Positions 50,601 through 62,948 of a DNA stretch of 64,000 nt are shown one piece after another (the stretch's first letter is position 1; every line of letters begins with the position of its first letter). Source of the stretch: Hymenolepis diminuta (taxonomy: Eukaryota > Platyhelminthes > Cestoda > Cyclophyllidea > Hymenolepididae). Below the pieces are notes generated by a model. It was not told the DNA's origin. It worked only from the letters and a program-made list of their open reading frames with translations, and did not search any database. The stretch is taken from positions 845,885 through 909,884 of the forward strand of contig CAADRB010000048.1 of assembly GCA_900708905.1 (NCBI GenBank). Direction: 5' to 3'. A program made the position numbers and the translations under genes.

Positions 50601-53600
50601 TTTCTCAAATTCTTCAATTTTAAAAGCAACATTTCTTGATTTAATTCTCAGATGTTTACATTTTCAGAGAAAAAAAAATGTTTTCGTGTTAATATGTCAT
50701 ATGACATCTGTCAATTATCCATTCAGCCAAGATAGATATCCACTTCCTACAGAAAGGAAATGTGTTTTCTTTTCCGATTTTTTTAACAAATATAACAAAA
50801 ATTAATAAACTCTGAGTTTTTGTTTTAAAGTGAACTTAGAGTCAGCACGGAATTAACTTTTAAAGTCGTCTTCTGAGACACCAGTCAAAGAGTTTGAGAG
50901 ATATCTATGCTAAGTGAAAAGTGTAGATTGCATTCATGGAGCCCGCTAATTCTCCTTTTTGATTGTATTTCACCACAAGTTGTCAAGATATTTGATCTTT
51001 GCGCTTTTATTTTGCATTAATAGGAAATCAGAAATCGCGGGCTCGATGCAAGGGCTTAAAGGTAGTCAAAGTATCTCCTATTTATGAGCAAACCCAACCT
51101 GCTTTGTAATCTTTCAAAATTGTATCACCTCCATGAGCTTTTAATTGATATAAGGCCTGACGAACTGAATACAAAGAGAGGAAAGTGAGACAGACAACAA
51201 TTGGGGTTGCTAAGAGAAGAAAACCTTACCCAACATTTCATCGAATTCATCCTCTTCATAGTTAGGCTTTGGTTCGGGAAGTGAGAATCTTCGGGAACTT
51301 CTAGATACCATCGCCAGGGCGTTTTTACTTCCAGCTACTCCCCCACCCTTCTTCAACAACTTTCTTAGCGCTCTAAGATGTTGTCTGTAGTATTCATGAT
51401 GCATTGTCTCAGATTCAATCTCAGATTTTTCCTCCCCTTCATCTGAATCTTGATTTTTCTTTCGTTTATTGGCTTCAGTATCAATTTCTTCGCTATCTTT
51501 ACTTGAATCACTGCTTTCAGCGTTGTGAGAATCCTGATTTAAGCCAATTGCTTCTGGATTGATGTGTTTGAATCTCCAGGGCAGTCCATGCTGCCAACCG
51601 TAGGAACAACAGAGTGCACAGACTAGACAGCATAATGCTCCTGCACCTGGAAGGTCAATTTTGAGAGTTCCTGTGATGGCTGCAACAGATATTCCATAGA
51701 GCAGTATGCCTCGAAGGGAGTTGCTGTGTTCCTATAAGTTGATATAAAATGGTTCTTACAAAAGGCATTTTATAAATATAAAAAAAATAAATAATTTATT
51801 TGAATGGAACGCCAAATAATAGCATTATTTTAGTAACATCAGATTAATTTTTCCTATAAATAACCGAGATGCCCATTATTATAAAACTGAAGATCCAATC
51901 TTGCTGATTCCTTAATACTCAAATAAAGGTTGAGAGCACACTTGATAAGTCTTCAGAGAAAACATTGCCGATCTGTCTATCTACGACAGCGTATTAAAAA
52001 CGGCCGATCACGCCTGGTGTATTTCCCACGAAATAAGAACAGACAGTGAAGAGAGCTTGTTAATCATAGGTTGGTATTAAGAAAGTTAGTGTGCAGTGAC
52101 CAAATAAAATAAATTTTCCTCTTGGTTCTCTCCCCCGCAAGTGGCCACGACAATATACTGTCACCCTCGTCGTCATCACCCATTGTGATACCTCGTCGAG
52201 GACACACAACCTCGGAATTTCTAGTGTCATACTTGTTGAGGACTCACAGACGACTTTAGATGCCCTATCGAGTCCTGACTGAACCATATGCATAGCTCCT
52301 TCGTAAATAGGCACTTCATCCGGCTACTCACATCCATTATCCGTTATCCACACATTCCCTCTTGAGGTTCCTGGTTCTCTTTCAATAAATCTTGTTCACC
52401 ACTGTGTCATCTCCTCCTCCCCGCCTCTCTTCTCTATATAGTTGTCATAGTGTAGATTGGTAAAAGATAAGAAGAGTAGTCCGCGTGATGGCTAGTGGAA
52501 AGTCAGATACCTCAATCCCTAGGCCGACTCTCTAAAGATGTCTTGAGTAAAAACCAGTCTCTCAAATGCAGATACATTTGTGCGGGTCTTGTTAAGAATT
52601 AGTATTCATGGTATAGATAGAAAAAAATTAATGTTAATTTTGCAGAAAGCGTTTGCAAAATTGTACTCCTTGTAACCTATTACATTTGCACCGGTATTAT
52701 CTTTACCTTGTTAAAGATCCATAGCACTTCAAATCCTTGCAGTTCTACTTCAGTTTCATTAAAATCTGGTTTCAGAACCAATATATTCCAATCGGAAAAT
52801 TATTTTTAAATAGTAGACGAGACCTCTTAACGATATACACAAACGGTTACCTATGCCGTTTGAGTGACTGCTAGAGACAAGAATAGATGCCATCATTCTA
52901 ATTTATTGTTTTATTCTACCAACAATACCTAAACCATATCTCTAGTGAATGACGAGAGTCAGATTTCAGTCTTCGTATCACATTCCACCCTGTTCTTTTC
53001 AAGGTCATAATTTATTCATACTTACTTTCTTCCTGTTCCCTCTTCGGCAAACCAATATCTTTTAGTTCTTTGTATTTTGTTTATGGATTACCGCTTTACT
53101 TTGCTCAGTTAAGCGAATCTATCTTAATTTCAAATATTAAGGAAACATTGAGAGCAATAATGAAACTTACTTTGGGCAAATATATTACAAGTTTGATAAT
53201 GACCTTGGATAGAAACTTCCAGACATTGAAGAGCAACGTACACCAATACGGTGATATCACTGATATGATATGGGTTTACAAAATTTCATTAAGGTTTTGC
53301 GATATGAACACTATATCATGGGAAGCTTATGGAGATACGGAATTGCAAGATAAGTAAAGTTGAAAAATCAATAGAGTGCGAGCAAATTCATTGGACAGGC
53401 TTTTTTATTAATGATCACTTACGATATAACCATTGTTCATTTTACGTCTCGGTGAAAATTAATTTATATTTAGTATTATTTTGTCACCAATTCAAATTTA
53501 CACATTCTGTTAACATGCATTTTTCCAGCTACCACGAAAAAGGTGATCGTTTAAATTTGATCAGAATGGAGCAAGGTTTAATATTTTATTGTTGATCTCA

Positions 53601-56600
53601 TTTAATTTAGAGATATAAAGGCGGATTCTAAAGGATGAATATTCGTGAATTATTACGCTGAGCGATTATTCTAGACAAAATTTTAAGGAGACCTATTTAA
53701 TGGATTTCAGTACTAACCACAAATCTTAGCCTGTAACTACCAACTAGATCGATCGAATAAGTATTGTAACATATTGGAACCTACATACAAACAAACGCGG
53801 AAGACCGTCTGAGAGAGCACGTTTGGTCTAATTCACATAGCTTTGCATTGTGTCAGTTACTTCTGCTTAGATAAACAGACTAGACAAGTTAAAGGGCTGG
53901 TGGAGGACAATCACACTCGACCCGTCAACTGTCAGAGGACAGGACCGTATTGTCATGTGGTTTATCCGGCACTGATAGCCCGGTTACACAATCATATTAC
54001 TATCCTACCTTCATATACATTTGCAGTCGAAGTTACTAATGGCTATTCTGCAATCCATTAAATTAGCATCTCATTTAAATGTAGATTTGCGTAAATTCGA
54101 ATACAAGCCAACTGCGATTAATTTCTTTCAAATATTTCAAGGTAAGCCTTAGTCGAACTGAGCAAGAAAAAAATATTAAAACCTGGAATGTTTTTAGGAA
54201 CAAATGGGGATCAATTACCACTCGAGTTCAAGAAAAAGCCTTTCAGTAGAGATATCCTTAACTGCCCAACCTCTCTTCATTCAATAAATATAAAATCATC
54301 TGTTACGCGTTAATTTTATATGGATTAATGAATTAATCCTAGCTAGAACACAAATAAATGATTTTACTTTAATTTATTTAAAGCATTAATATATCATTAT
54401 ATGTTGATCCTAATACCAAAGTTAAGAACCAATCAATTTTCCCCATCATTCAAAGAAAAGAATATTCAAATGAGCAACAAGGAAGTTACATCTATCTTGC
54501 TGATGATAACTGCATCCTAAGCTGATTTCATTAAACCTTTTAATAACTAAGGCAACAAAGGAGTTAATTTTTAAAATAACGGAAATCATTGGTCGTAATG
54601 ATGAAATCTGCTAAAATGTTGAAAATGAGCTAGATCACAAAAATGTATCCCCTCCAACTAAATAATTGCTGATCGTTTGAATATTTGACAGCATATAATT
54701 TTGTTCGTAAATAGTGGTTTAGCGAGAATGAAACTTCAAAATTACCTTCTGAATGATAATCACCGTTTCTTTTACAACTCCTTTGTCATGAAATGGAAGG
54801 AACTATAATATTTTCACTTTAAGTTATTGGTACTAAAGTACCATGTTGAATACGTTCAATTATTCAAAACATCTGCTACATAATGGGAAGGATATGAAAC
54901 AAGGAATGTGAACTCAGTTCCCGGCATTAATTCAAGGTGATCATTCTGTTCCTGGGCTCTGGTTTTTCTGTTTTATGAGATATATGCATGTCAAAATGAG
55001 CTTACAAAGCTCAAAGGTTGCGATTCAATAAATTAATTAATGTAACACTTCCCAGATCCATTCTACACGGCACTTGACTCGTGTAGAATGAAGATACCCC
55101 AAAGCCACTCTTATAAAAAAACTTGTATACTACCAAATCTCCTTTTGACCTTGACTATCAAATGTATTTAGTTATCCCACATCACAAAATCTGCACCTAT
55201 GGGCATTGATCTTGGGGCCTCTGACTTGTCAGTTGTACATATTGACCATAGCACCAGTAGCACACTAATTAAAGTAATAAATGTTTTTCTTACCATTCCA
55301 GGGGGAGGTAGGATGCAAATTATTATTGCCAGAAGCATTCCAGATATAGCTCCGACGGCCACACCCGTGGGACCTTTAAATGCAACTTGAACGATTTTTC
55401 CATCACTGAAAGCAATGGCTTGCGCAACTCCAAAGCCTGTAATAGCCAATACATCGTCAAGACTAGCGGAAGCCATAATCAGAGTTGGAATTCCAGCAGC
55501 CATTCCCCATCCAGCAATTTCCAAACGAAGCATATTCGGTACTACAACAGCTGGTGAGACGGCAGCAAGAACAAAGCTGTTGAAAAATTAGAAAGAGGCC
55601 ACTGTCATTTATTGCAAGGCAGAAAAATTTCGTCACTTTTGATGATTGGGTGACACACAAACAAAAAAGGGCAGAAAAAGCAATTAATCAAATATCTGAG
55701 GGATGCAGGTTAGGAGTATTTCATGAATTCACCTTCTGTTATTTCATAATTTAAACTATTTCTTTCCCATCTGTATAGTCATGTGATTTAGCAGCCACTC
55801 CTTTTGTCATAAATCTAAAAATAACCCCAATATGGGACATGGGTGTCTGCTAGTTTTTGGTTTGTCTGGGCAAATTTGACAGTCTGTTCAACAGTGTCCA
55901 CTCAACTTAAGCACATTTGCGACAAATTGATGACATCGAGCAACCAAGCCGATAATTCCACATTTTCTTCCACCTTTTAGTTGTGGTTGATACTAGATAA
56001 ATCAGCATTGGGAATTCCATAGAAGTTTTGCAATCATATCATCTTTTCTTAATCGCAATCTCGATGGTTGTGGACTATCAGCAGTGCTCTTCGGTATTTT
56101 ACCTCGAACAACCGTTAGAATACATAAGACAAATACCTGGCTTATGCATTTATCTATTCATATTAGAAGGAGTTTCGACGACAGTGAACCACAAGAGCCA
56201 AATCATCATTTTTGAACAATACTTATTAGTAATGAAAGTTGGTTGACTTGTGCTATCATTAGCCGAGGCTGCCTGACGTACCAGTGAATTACTTCAACCG
56301 GTCGCCAAGAATATCGTGAAAATTATCTCACCTATAAACTGGAAGGGTTAAAAGACGAAGATTGAACATTGAGACATCACAAAGTGAACTCTTCCCTTAT
56401 GAGAATAAGGATAACTCATTGATCCCAAAAAAAGTTAAAACTCATGATTAACTGATTTTTTACCAACTTATAGTTGAACCCTTTTAATGCCTTATTTGAA
56501 CCATTTGAATATGAACTATAGGTACCAACGACAGCAATGCCAATGCTTAAGCTGAATCAATCTCTTTGGTTAATTGATAATACGTTGCAAAGGTGTGAAT

Positions 56601-57052
56601 AATGTAAAGCTGTTAATAAAATTCCTTCACTTACCCCATCATGAAAGCCCAAGACCAGGGCCAATTCATCAGGTACTTGGCTACAAGGGCACAGACAAAA
56701 GCCTCCGTTAAACATGGAATACAAGTTAATCGAAGCACACCGCTCCAAGTTCGTCTTAGAGTAGAAGGCTTAAGTCCGAGACCCGCCCGAGTGAGAATCG
56801 TAGCCAAAGCAATTTGTCGAAGAGAACTGGAAAGACCCTTGCTGACACGCATAGTAGCTGCTAGAGTAACTATAGGATTGGAGAGGAGTCGAGAGGAATC
56901 CATAAAGTCGGGAGGCTCTAGGTGGCGGGGTAGGCGGGAAACAGTGAAGTTGGGCGTAGCTTTATTCTTCGTAGGCATACCGTCTACAATTATCTCATAC
57001 GGAGAGATGAAAACGCTGATCGTTCGCAGCATCAGACCACTTATCAGCATTC
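41622..57052 (-). CDS. SLC9B-type sodium/proton exchanger (NHA family), 5'-partial
   Basis: Seven exons: 57052-56635, 55576-55294, 51731-51230, 50172-50098, 48565-48143, 48065-47860 and 41882-41622, all GT-AG with consistent phases. They encode the last 721 residues or so of a membrane cation/proton antiporter related to human NHA1/NHA2. Matches in order: LATILTRAGLGL, FVLAAVSPAVVVPNM, IPTLIMASASLDDVLAITGF with the ion-binding Asp-Asp pair, FLQPLLFCLIGAD, WIPKATVQAAIG and IIITAPAAAFLIP. Between the helix ending CSYGW and the one starting AFVSTCWW lie about 250 extra hydrophilic residues (vertebrate loop: about a dozen). These are rich in Ser, acidic and Lys/Arg residues, with RRFS and RRKKTS as possible kinase sites. 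The first exon seen begins mid-codon (G|GA, Gly). The N-terminus was not found up to 64000. It could be SLC9B1- or SLC9B2-like; I cannot tell. Confidence 0.9.
42430..42600 (-). pseudogene. Possible DDE-transposase C-terminal remnant
   Basis: Minus-strand translation gives SIKATSTKLAVAYFRTRIE, a stop, then LLEAEGGHFEYIYA. An R-(I/V)-x-x-C/L-(L/I)-E-A-x-G-G-H-F-E ending is typical, as I recall, of some Tc1/mariner-related transposases. Only this short piece is visible, so the call is tentative. Confidence 0.25.
42707..43746 (-). repeat. 1.04-kb interspersed repeat E, copy 1
   Basis: Closely similar along its whole length to the reverse complement of 62949-63988, and both copies start and stop at matching points, so this is a discrete unit. 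On the minus strand it keeps a frame beginning MMEGNHAKSMLD (43371-43171) that matches copy 2. It also contains short GAGT repeats (43434-43462) and CATGACATG repeats (43379-43412). No terminal inverted repeats or LTRs are clear. The family is unknown. Confidence 0.7.
43434..43462. repeat. GAGT/GAGTGAAT simple repeat inside repeat E
   Basis: Tandem GTGA units. The other copy of repeat E has the complementary TCAC tract at 63233-63253. Confidence 0.8.
44690..44822 (-). repeat. tRNA-derived SINE copy (degraded)
   Basis: TTCACTCCACTCC is followed by TGTGTGCCGACGATCATTAAAT, TGACCTTTGACC and a CCATGCCACTGGCAC end, the same block order as in better copies. Confidence 0.4.
50430..50535 (-). repeat. 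tRNA-derived SINE copy
   Basis: The + strand has GCGTACTGACGGGCATTGAAC, CTCGTGACTTC and TAACCGTTGCGTCACCG. Reversed, this gives A-box-like TGACGCAACGG and a perfect GTTCAATGC B box. It lies in the intron between SLC9B exons 50098-50172 and 51230-51731. Confidence 0.65.
51732..55293 (-). other. SLC9B intron (3.6 kb)
   Basis: Contains a SINE copy at its right end (55160-55265) and otherwise only short unassigned frames. Around 52130-52320 is a GC-richer patch with short imprecise repeats of GTCGAGGACACACAAC type. Confidence 0.5.
55160..55265 (-). repeat. tRNA-derived SINE copy
   Basis: The + strand has TCTGCACCTATGGGCATTGAT, then GGGGCCTCTGACTTG and GACCATAGCACCAGTAGCAC. Reversed, this gives A-box-like TGGTGCTATGG and B box GATCAATGC. 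It ends about 30 bp from the 55294 splice donor. Confidence 0.65.
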
Positions 57053-57224
57053 CTTGGAGAAATAATAAAGAAGAAAATTAAAGCAAAAGGAATAAAGAAC
57101 CCGTTTTTTATCATTCTTATATATATTATTAATGATGTGTTTATTGGTTTCGCATCTACAGTACAACAAATTTGACTATTTTAACTTCGGCACTCAGCTT
57201 AGGTGGAGGGATGGCATCATGGAA
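57053..57224. other. Upstream of the first visible SLC9B exon
   Basis: Begins with the acceptor tract (ttattatttctccaag on the minus strand). The exon that should precede it was not found. Confidence 0.4.
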
Positions 57225-57236
57225 CCCCCCCCCCCC
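57225..57236. repeat. C12 homopolymer
   Basis: Twelve Cs in a row at the edge of a SINE copy. It is a likely site of sequencing length error. Confidence 0.9.
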
Positions 57237-57392
57237 TTGGGAGAACTTTGAATTTCGCAATCCTCTTTATTAGCCAGGTTTATCCAGTGGGATTGGTCAT
57301 TTAGCCCACTGTATGAGCACTGGGGGAACGTGGACTCTCATTCACTAACTTTGTAGATGATCATGTGGACCGCTACACCACTGTGTAAGCTA
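57237..57392 (-). repeat. tRNA-derived SINE copy
   Basis: The body block CCTCTTTATTAGCCAGG and TGAGCACTGGGGGAACGTGG precede GTGGACCGCTACACCACTG. The reverse complement of that last block is a perfect A box (TGGTGTAGCGG). The B box has decayed. Confidence 0.6.
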
Positions 57393-60331
57393 GACTTGTT
57401 TTCCATATTCACAGAGGACAAATGGAATTGATTCTTACATAAAAATAAGTCATTTGGTTTACTGAAACACAGGTCAAGGTTTCAATCTTCCTAACTATGT
57501 ATTAATTAAAGTAAAAGAAATATTTCAATTTTCTTACTTAGCAGTTATTTAAACTAATTTGAGAAAACCAATGTATTTTTTTAGCGGAGAAATTAAAGTA
57601 TTTTGTTCTTTATCCGTTCTACTTTTCCTTAAATATTAATATAATTAAAATTATAATTAAAATAATTAGTATAATTAACATGCTCACTTTAAAAGAATTT
57701 ATATCAGAAGGAGAAATAAATAAAATTAATATAACAAAGAAGAGGAACAAAGTTTAATTTTAATTTTGTCAATTTTAAACAAAATACAAACGGTTTTCAG
57801 AGTATGGAGTTTTATAAAGCAACATTTAGCTAATTATGGAACACCGGAGATACTTCCACCGTTTTCTGATTAAGCTTGATCTTTTGTAAAATGGTATTAC
57901 TGGCAGTGGATCTTCGTGTAAATGAGTATTCAGATGAGAACAAACGAATTTTAATTAAACAAATAGGGAACTCAATGTCATGACTTGAACGTCATACCTC
58001 TTGACAAAATTTATTCCTTCCTTACGTCAATAACATATCCACAAATAATTCTTATCGCGGACAGATTGTGCTCTGAACATTTGCGAGAGTCTAGACTAAA
58101 CTAAAGTCAAATATCAATTCACACTCTTAGACAATAACCAGTCAGGAAGTACTTTATCAAAAAAAATGTTATATTATCAAGCAATACAGTTCTGTTTTCT
58201 CTTTACTTATTATGCTAGATATAGGCAACAGTACATTTAACTATCTAACTACTTCAGTTAATAATATGTTATATTGCCTTCACTAACACGCTCTACTACA
58301 ACTGGCAAACAAGTACTTCAAAGTGGTGGGAAAAATTGAAGGCATCAATCTACTGAACAGGACACGTCTTATTTCAGGAATCGGATTGAGAGTTTCTCGC
58401 TTGACCTTCCGGTCAAATATTTCCCTATTTCAATAGACTATTTAAATCCCTTCCAACATTTTAGAGCATATTAAGACAGATATCCACTACTTCTAAGAAT
58501 AATTCATTCCTTACCTTCATCAGAAATGTTCCTTCTTATCTAACTGATGTCAAAATTGATCTCTGTCTCGTTATTAAGTAAAATTTTTGCTCCATTAAAA
58601 TGGACTAAAGCACAAGAAGCATATTAGGTCGGAGAAAAGTCGATCACAGCCTTCCACACATTCAAATCGACCGCTGATCTTTAAATAAGATTCTAATTTA
58701 AAATTTAGAAGCAGACTATTTCAGATCTCTTTACATCAAAAACATATTGGCCAGGGCATTAGTTTAGTGAATACTCCAGTCTATCTTTGGGTGGACAAAA
58801 TTCTTTGCTTTCCTTACGGTCTATCCAAAAAGATCGTTGAGAATAAATAGCTTTCATGAGTAAAAGTTAATTGAGATCTTAATCTGATATTTAGAAGGTA
58901 ATAACAATCTCACTGGACTATGAATGTGGAATCTCTTGGAACACATTCGGTTGTTTAATTTTTTGCTTCAAAGGTTAATACGTTAATGGAGAGGAGGGGT
59001 TTGAGTCAGTAAGGATGTCTAGTTCATGGAAGCATTAAATTATCGCTATACTCTAATGAGCTTTGTGAACCCCATACATCAGGATTCTGGTAATAGGAAA
59101 ATCTGGTCTGATCTGTCTATGAAGGTTGACCGAGTGCTCGCATTATTAAACCATGTCAGTAGTCAAAAAATTACGCATATATTGTTTTCTCTAGGCCTTT
59201 CCAAGAAGTTTCTAATACACAAAAGCCTGGTAATTAAATGCAGATGGTTTGACCATTTACCAAATGTAATGTTCCAATTTTAATTATGCTCAATAAATTA
59301 AAAAATCCCAGATACTATTGAATTTCAGGCCATCCCGATTTCCATCTCAATCGGAGAAATAGAGGGCATCCTCTGATGAGAAAATCGAAATTGGTATCCC
59401 TCTTTTTATCTAAATTAACTAGAATGCTCTGTTTGTACCTTTCATGGGATTTGCATTGATGATCTCATGACAAACGTGTTTGTGGATGACTAATCGCCCT
59501 GGTTAATTCTTGTTAAAGAATGATGTGGTTGAACTCGAGCTTCTCCTTAGATGGCCTCTTGGATAACTTCTCCCTATTAATGCAATTTTTAAGATCCCTC
59601 ATCACTTGTTTTTACTGACGGAATAATGAAATTTAAAAGGAGTATGAATTTTGGAAGTCGATTTTACATAAAAATGTAACATATATACTTATTTATTTAT
59701 ATACTATTAGTAAGTGCAGAGAATTGAATGCTGACGAATCAATTTGAGGTGGCTCGAATTCTATTATGAAATAAATAGGCCCGATTTGATATATCTCATC
59801 ATGTAAATGATTCGAATACGCATTAATGGGGAAATTCTATTAAGTTCCTTTATCAACGATCCGATAAACCGCGAAGCTGTAGAACGGGATTCGTTTTTTT
59901 TTGCTGTTATGATTACAGTAAAAATAATTCAGTTTCTTTAAAAATTATGGTGTATAATAAGTTGGTGGAACCGACTCATGCTCTGTTTTGGTGAAAAATA
60001 AGTTGAAAATCATCCACAATATATTCTTCGGGGAAATTTCAACCATACTCTGTAAATTTGACAGATTCTACACAGAGACATCAAAATTGGCATGTTTCAT
60101 AAATTAGTAAACACAGGTACTAGAAATTTTATGTAATTCCTGTAGGCAGGAATTATTTATGAATCTCCAAACTGGACAAGTTTTGCTGAAAGAATAGGCA
60201 AATTTAATAAACAAATTGCAATTGGATAGACAGAACTTAGACAGAAGTGATTCCATTTCTGCTTAATAAATTGTGAAATGTCTCTTGAAAATGCCTGCAA
60301 ATATTTGAGCGTAGAGCCCCTGAAGTCTGTA
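57393..60331. other. Geneless AT-rich stretch
   Basis: Possibly within the unseen 5' part of the SLC9B gene. No exon, RNA gene or repeat identified. Confidence 0.35.
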
Positions 60332-60488
60332 GCGGAGGCTTCAACAATAAGTCTTCTTGCTACACCTAAGTAATCCACCTAAGCAGTCCAAATAGCCTCT
60401 AGAAGAGTCCTCTATTATCAATTTACTTCCAAATCAGCTAGACTATTGAGACTGCTTAGGAGGGCTACTTAAGTGTAGCATCCGCTAC
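60332..60488 (-). repeat. Repeat R2, copy b, with fold-back end
   Basis: 60332-60441 match the reverse complement of 18577-18685. The next block, 60442-60488, is an inverted copy of its own left part: GCTACACCTAAGTAATCC at 60359 against the reverse complement of GGGCTACTTAAGTGTAGC near 60462. The stretch could form a hairpin with arms of about 38 bp around a loop of about 46 nt. Confidence 0.55.
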
Positions 60489-62517
60489 ATAAGAGGTGAC
60501 CTTGACGTGATTCAATCAGCCTTGTTAGCGTTGTTAACCCCACAAGTCTAAGATCTGGTAAGTCTGAGAGACGGGGTCAAAGGTTTCGATGGATAGAAAA
60601 TAGTAAACTAAGGCAGATGCATATTAAAGTGAAAATATTCAAAACTGATCAGGCAAAAACGGCCTGGCAACAGCCACGTTTATACATAATTATTAATTGT
60701 TTACTACAATATTACTTAAAATTTCCTCGAATTTCAAGAAGACAAACGCATGAACTGCCAAACATTAACTGAATGTGTATTGAGCTGTTATTTATCCTTT
60801 ATTAACATAAAAAATCCGAGTATAAATTTCAAAAATTAGGTTTTTGCTGTTTTAATTTCTATTTATCACTTCCCAATCAAATTTTGAGATTTTATTTTAT
60901 TAAACAAATGAATTAATCAATATAAACAAATGAAATATTCTCTGTTCTGCGGTACTGAAAAAAGTTTTACAATATTTAATCGTTGAAATCAACTGATATC
61001 GGATGACAGTAACTGATAAAGGGAGGAGCAACAGAGAGCCAATATAAGGGTATCAAAGAGCCTATATCAATCAAAGTCCAGGCAAAGAAAATAAGGGGAA
61101 AATACCTCACCTTTAGAAATTTTCTCAAATCTGTTGAGCATAAAAGTTACAATAAAATAAAAAATCTTTTAAAATGTGTAATACGGTAGCAATAGGCACA
61201 TTCTCTACACTTTCTCCTTAAATTTTAAAGGAAAATGAAGGTTAATCGTAGTTCTGTTGAAGGGAACAAAATAATCTCCGCGTGGAAGTTGAAGTAATTA
61301 ATAAGCTTAGCGTTGGAAAAGAACGGGAAATATAAAATCGACGGAGAATAACAGATACCGTGGAGAAGTACGTCGTACAAATGCAGAAGTTGTCACGGAA
61401 AACGTCCGCTCATCCAAATCTAGCTTTCCTTGAAAATAACTCAAACTTTCTTCACATTAAACACATCTGCTGCAGAAGAGTATGTGATAGCCAGTTAACT
61501 CAACAGCCATAGAGTTATTGCTGAGTTATCACTCTTCAAACGTCTTACGATATTCACCATGCAGTAGAAATAAGGATAAGAGATCGTTGGTAGAAGAGCT
61601 TCAGTAACAACAAGAAGAACCCTCAGACTACTGAAAGTGAGATGTGGCTCCATGAATGGGTTTAACAAGAGGATATGTATACTTCAAGATTGGAGGTAAT
61701 AAACTGAATCAGACGACTACAAACGCTCCATCAGCCAGAACGCATTGACTCAGAGAGTGAACAATATAGAGATTTCTGTATTTGATGTAACCTGTTCAAG
61801 TCCAGGTTACTTGACCTCAGGTCACGAGCGACACATCGAGGGTCAAGTGATAATTGGAGTCATAAAGTCGGGTTGATCGACAGTAGAAAGAATTCAGAAA
61901 ATAAAAGAAGCAATTTTTCTGAAATAATTGATGAAATATAGGTGAAAATTTCTGTCCAAGAAAGTTGTTATAAACGTGGTCTCCACATTGAAAATTTAGA
62001 ATAGAGGAAGAATTTACAGTGGATAGGTTTCCGATCACCTACAAATTTCATCAAATAATGAATAAACGTCAGAGGATATGACAAGAATATTTTTGTAAAG
62101 CGAGCATAAAGAAGTCTCGTGGAAAGTATAAAGATGGACAATTACTAGAGAAAGAGTTCAATGAGGAAAGAATGATGAATCAAATGTACAACAAAGAGCA
62201 AGTCGATATCCAAATTGAAAGCATTAATAAAATATTTACAAACTGATGTGTCTGGAAGACACTGAGAGCTCACCAGCATTCAGTATCTGTTGAATTTTAT
62301 TTCATTTAATATTAAAATTTGTTAAATCTATTTACCTTATTTAAAAAAAATAAAAAGAAGGCAAAATAACACGGCCATTTATTTAAATATTAATGTCATA
62401 TTAAAAACACACAGCATAAATGACAAATTCCGTTTATATATTAATTTCACTGTATAGAGTGACGGAAATTTGATCACGTGGCCGTATTAATTGCATTTTT
62501 TCTCACTTTAACCATTA
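60489..62517. other. Geneless AT-rich stretch
   Basis: No gene, RNA or repeat family recognised. Confidence 0.35.
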
Positions 62518-62518
62518 T

Positions 62519-62568
<50 letters not shown>
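62518..62568. repeat. (AC)n(AT)n microsatellite
   Basis: About 8 AC units run into some 16 AT units with one AC interruption. Confidence 0.9.
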
Positions 62569-62948
62569 GCTTTTCCATCAAGTTAACCGCTAAAGTAACT
62601 GTCAAGCGAAGAGTAGACAGAGTGTCCCTTATACTGGAACTTTTCAGAATACTGCATAAATTGTACCTAAATAGACTAAGTAACATTAATTCAATTAAGT
62701 AAAAGACTACTGGATCGGATATTTCATTAAATTTGCACGTTATTTATTCTAATACAAGAGTAATGGAATTGTCACCAAAGCAGATTATTCGAAATGAACT
62801 GGTTAGGTCTTCATCTTTCAAGCATTCTCACTCAATTCTCCATGACATTGTCAATCCGGTAGCAGTTACTATCATGAACTCTATTTTGCTTATCAAAGGA
62901 ACACCGATTACTCCATACAGAGTACTCTACTCCATACGCAGTGTCTAA
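62569..62948. other. Short unassigned stretch beside repeat E
   Basis: One + frame (62733-62948, no ATG at its start) is open for about 70 codons. No match recognised. Confidence 0.25.

Noticed and set aside
56641..57081. 146-codon open frame on the + strand
   Set aside because: Antisense shadow of the SLC9B exon 56635-57052, whose minus-strand translation matches the exchanger family.
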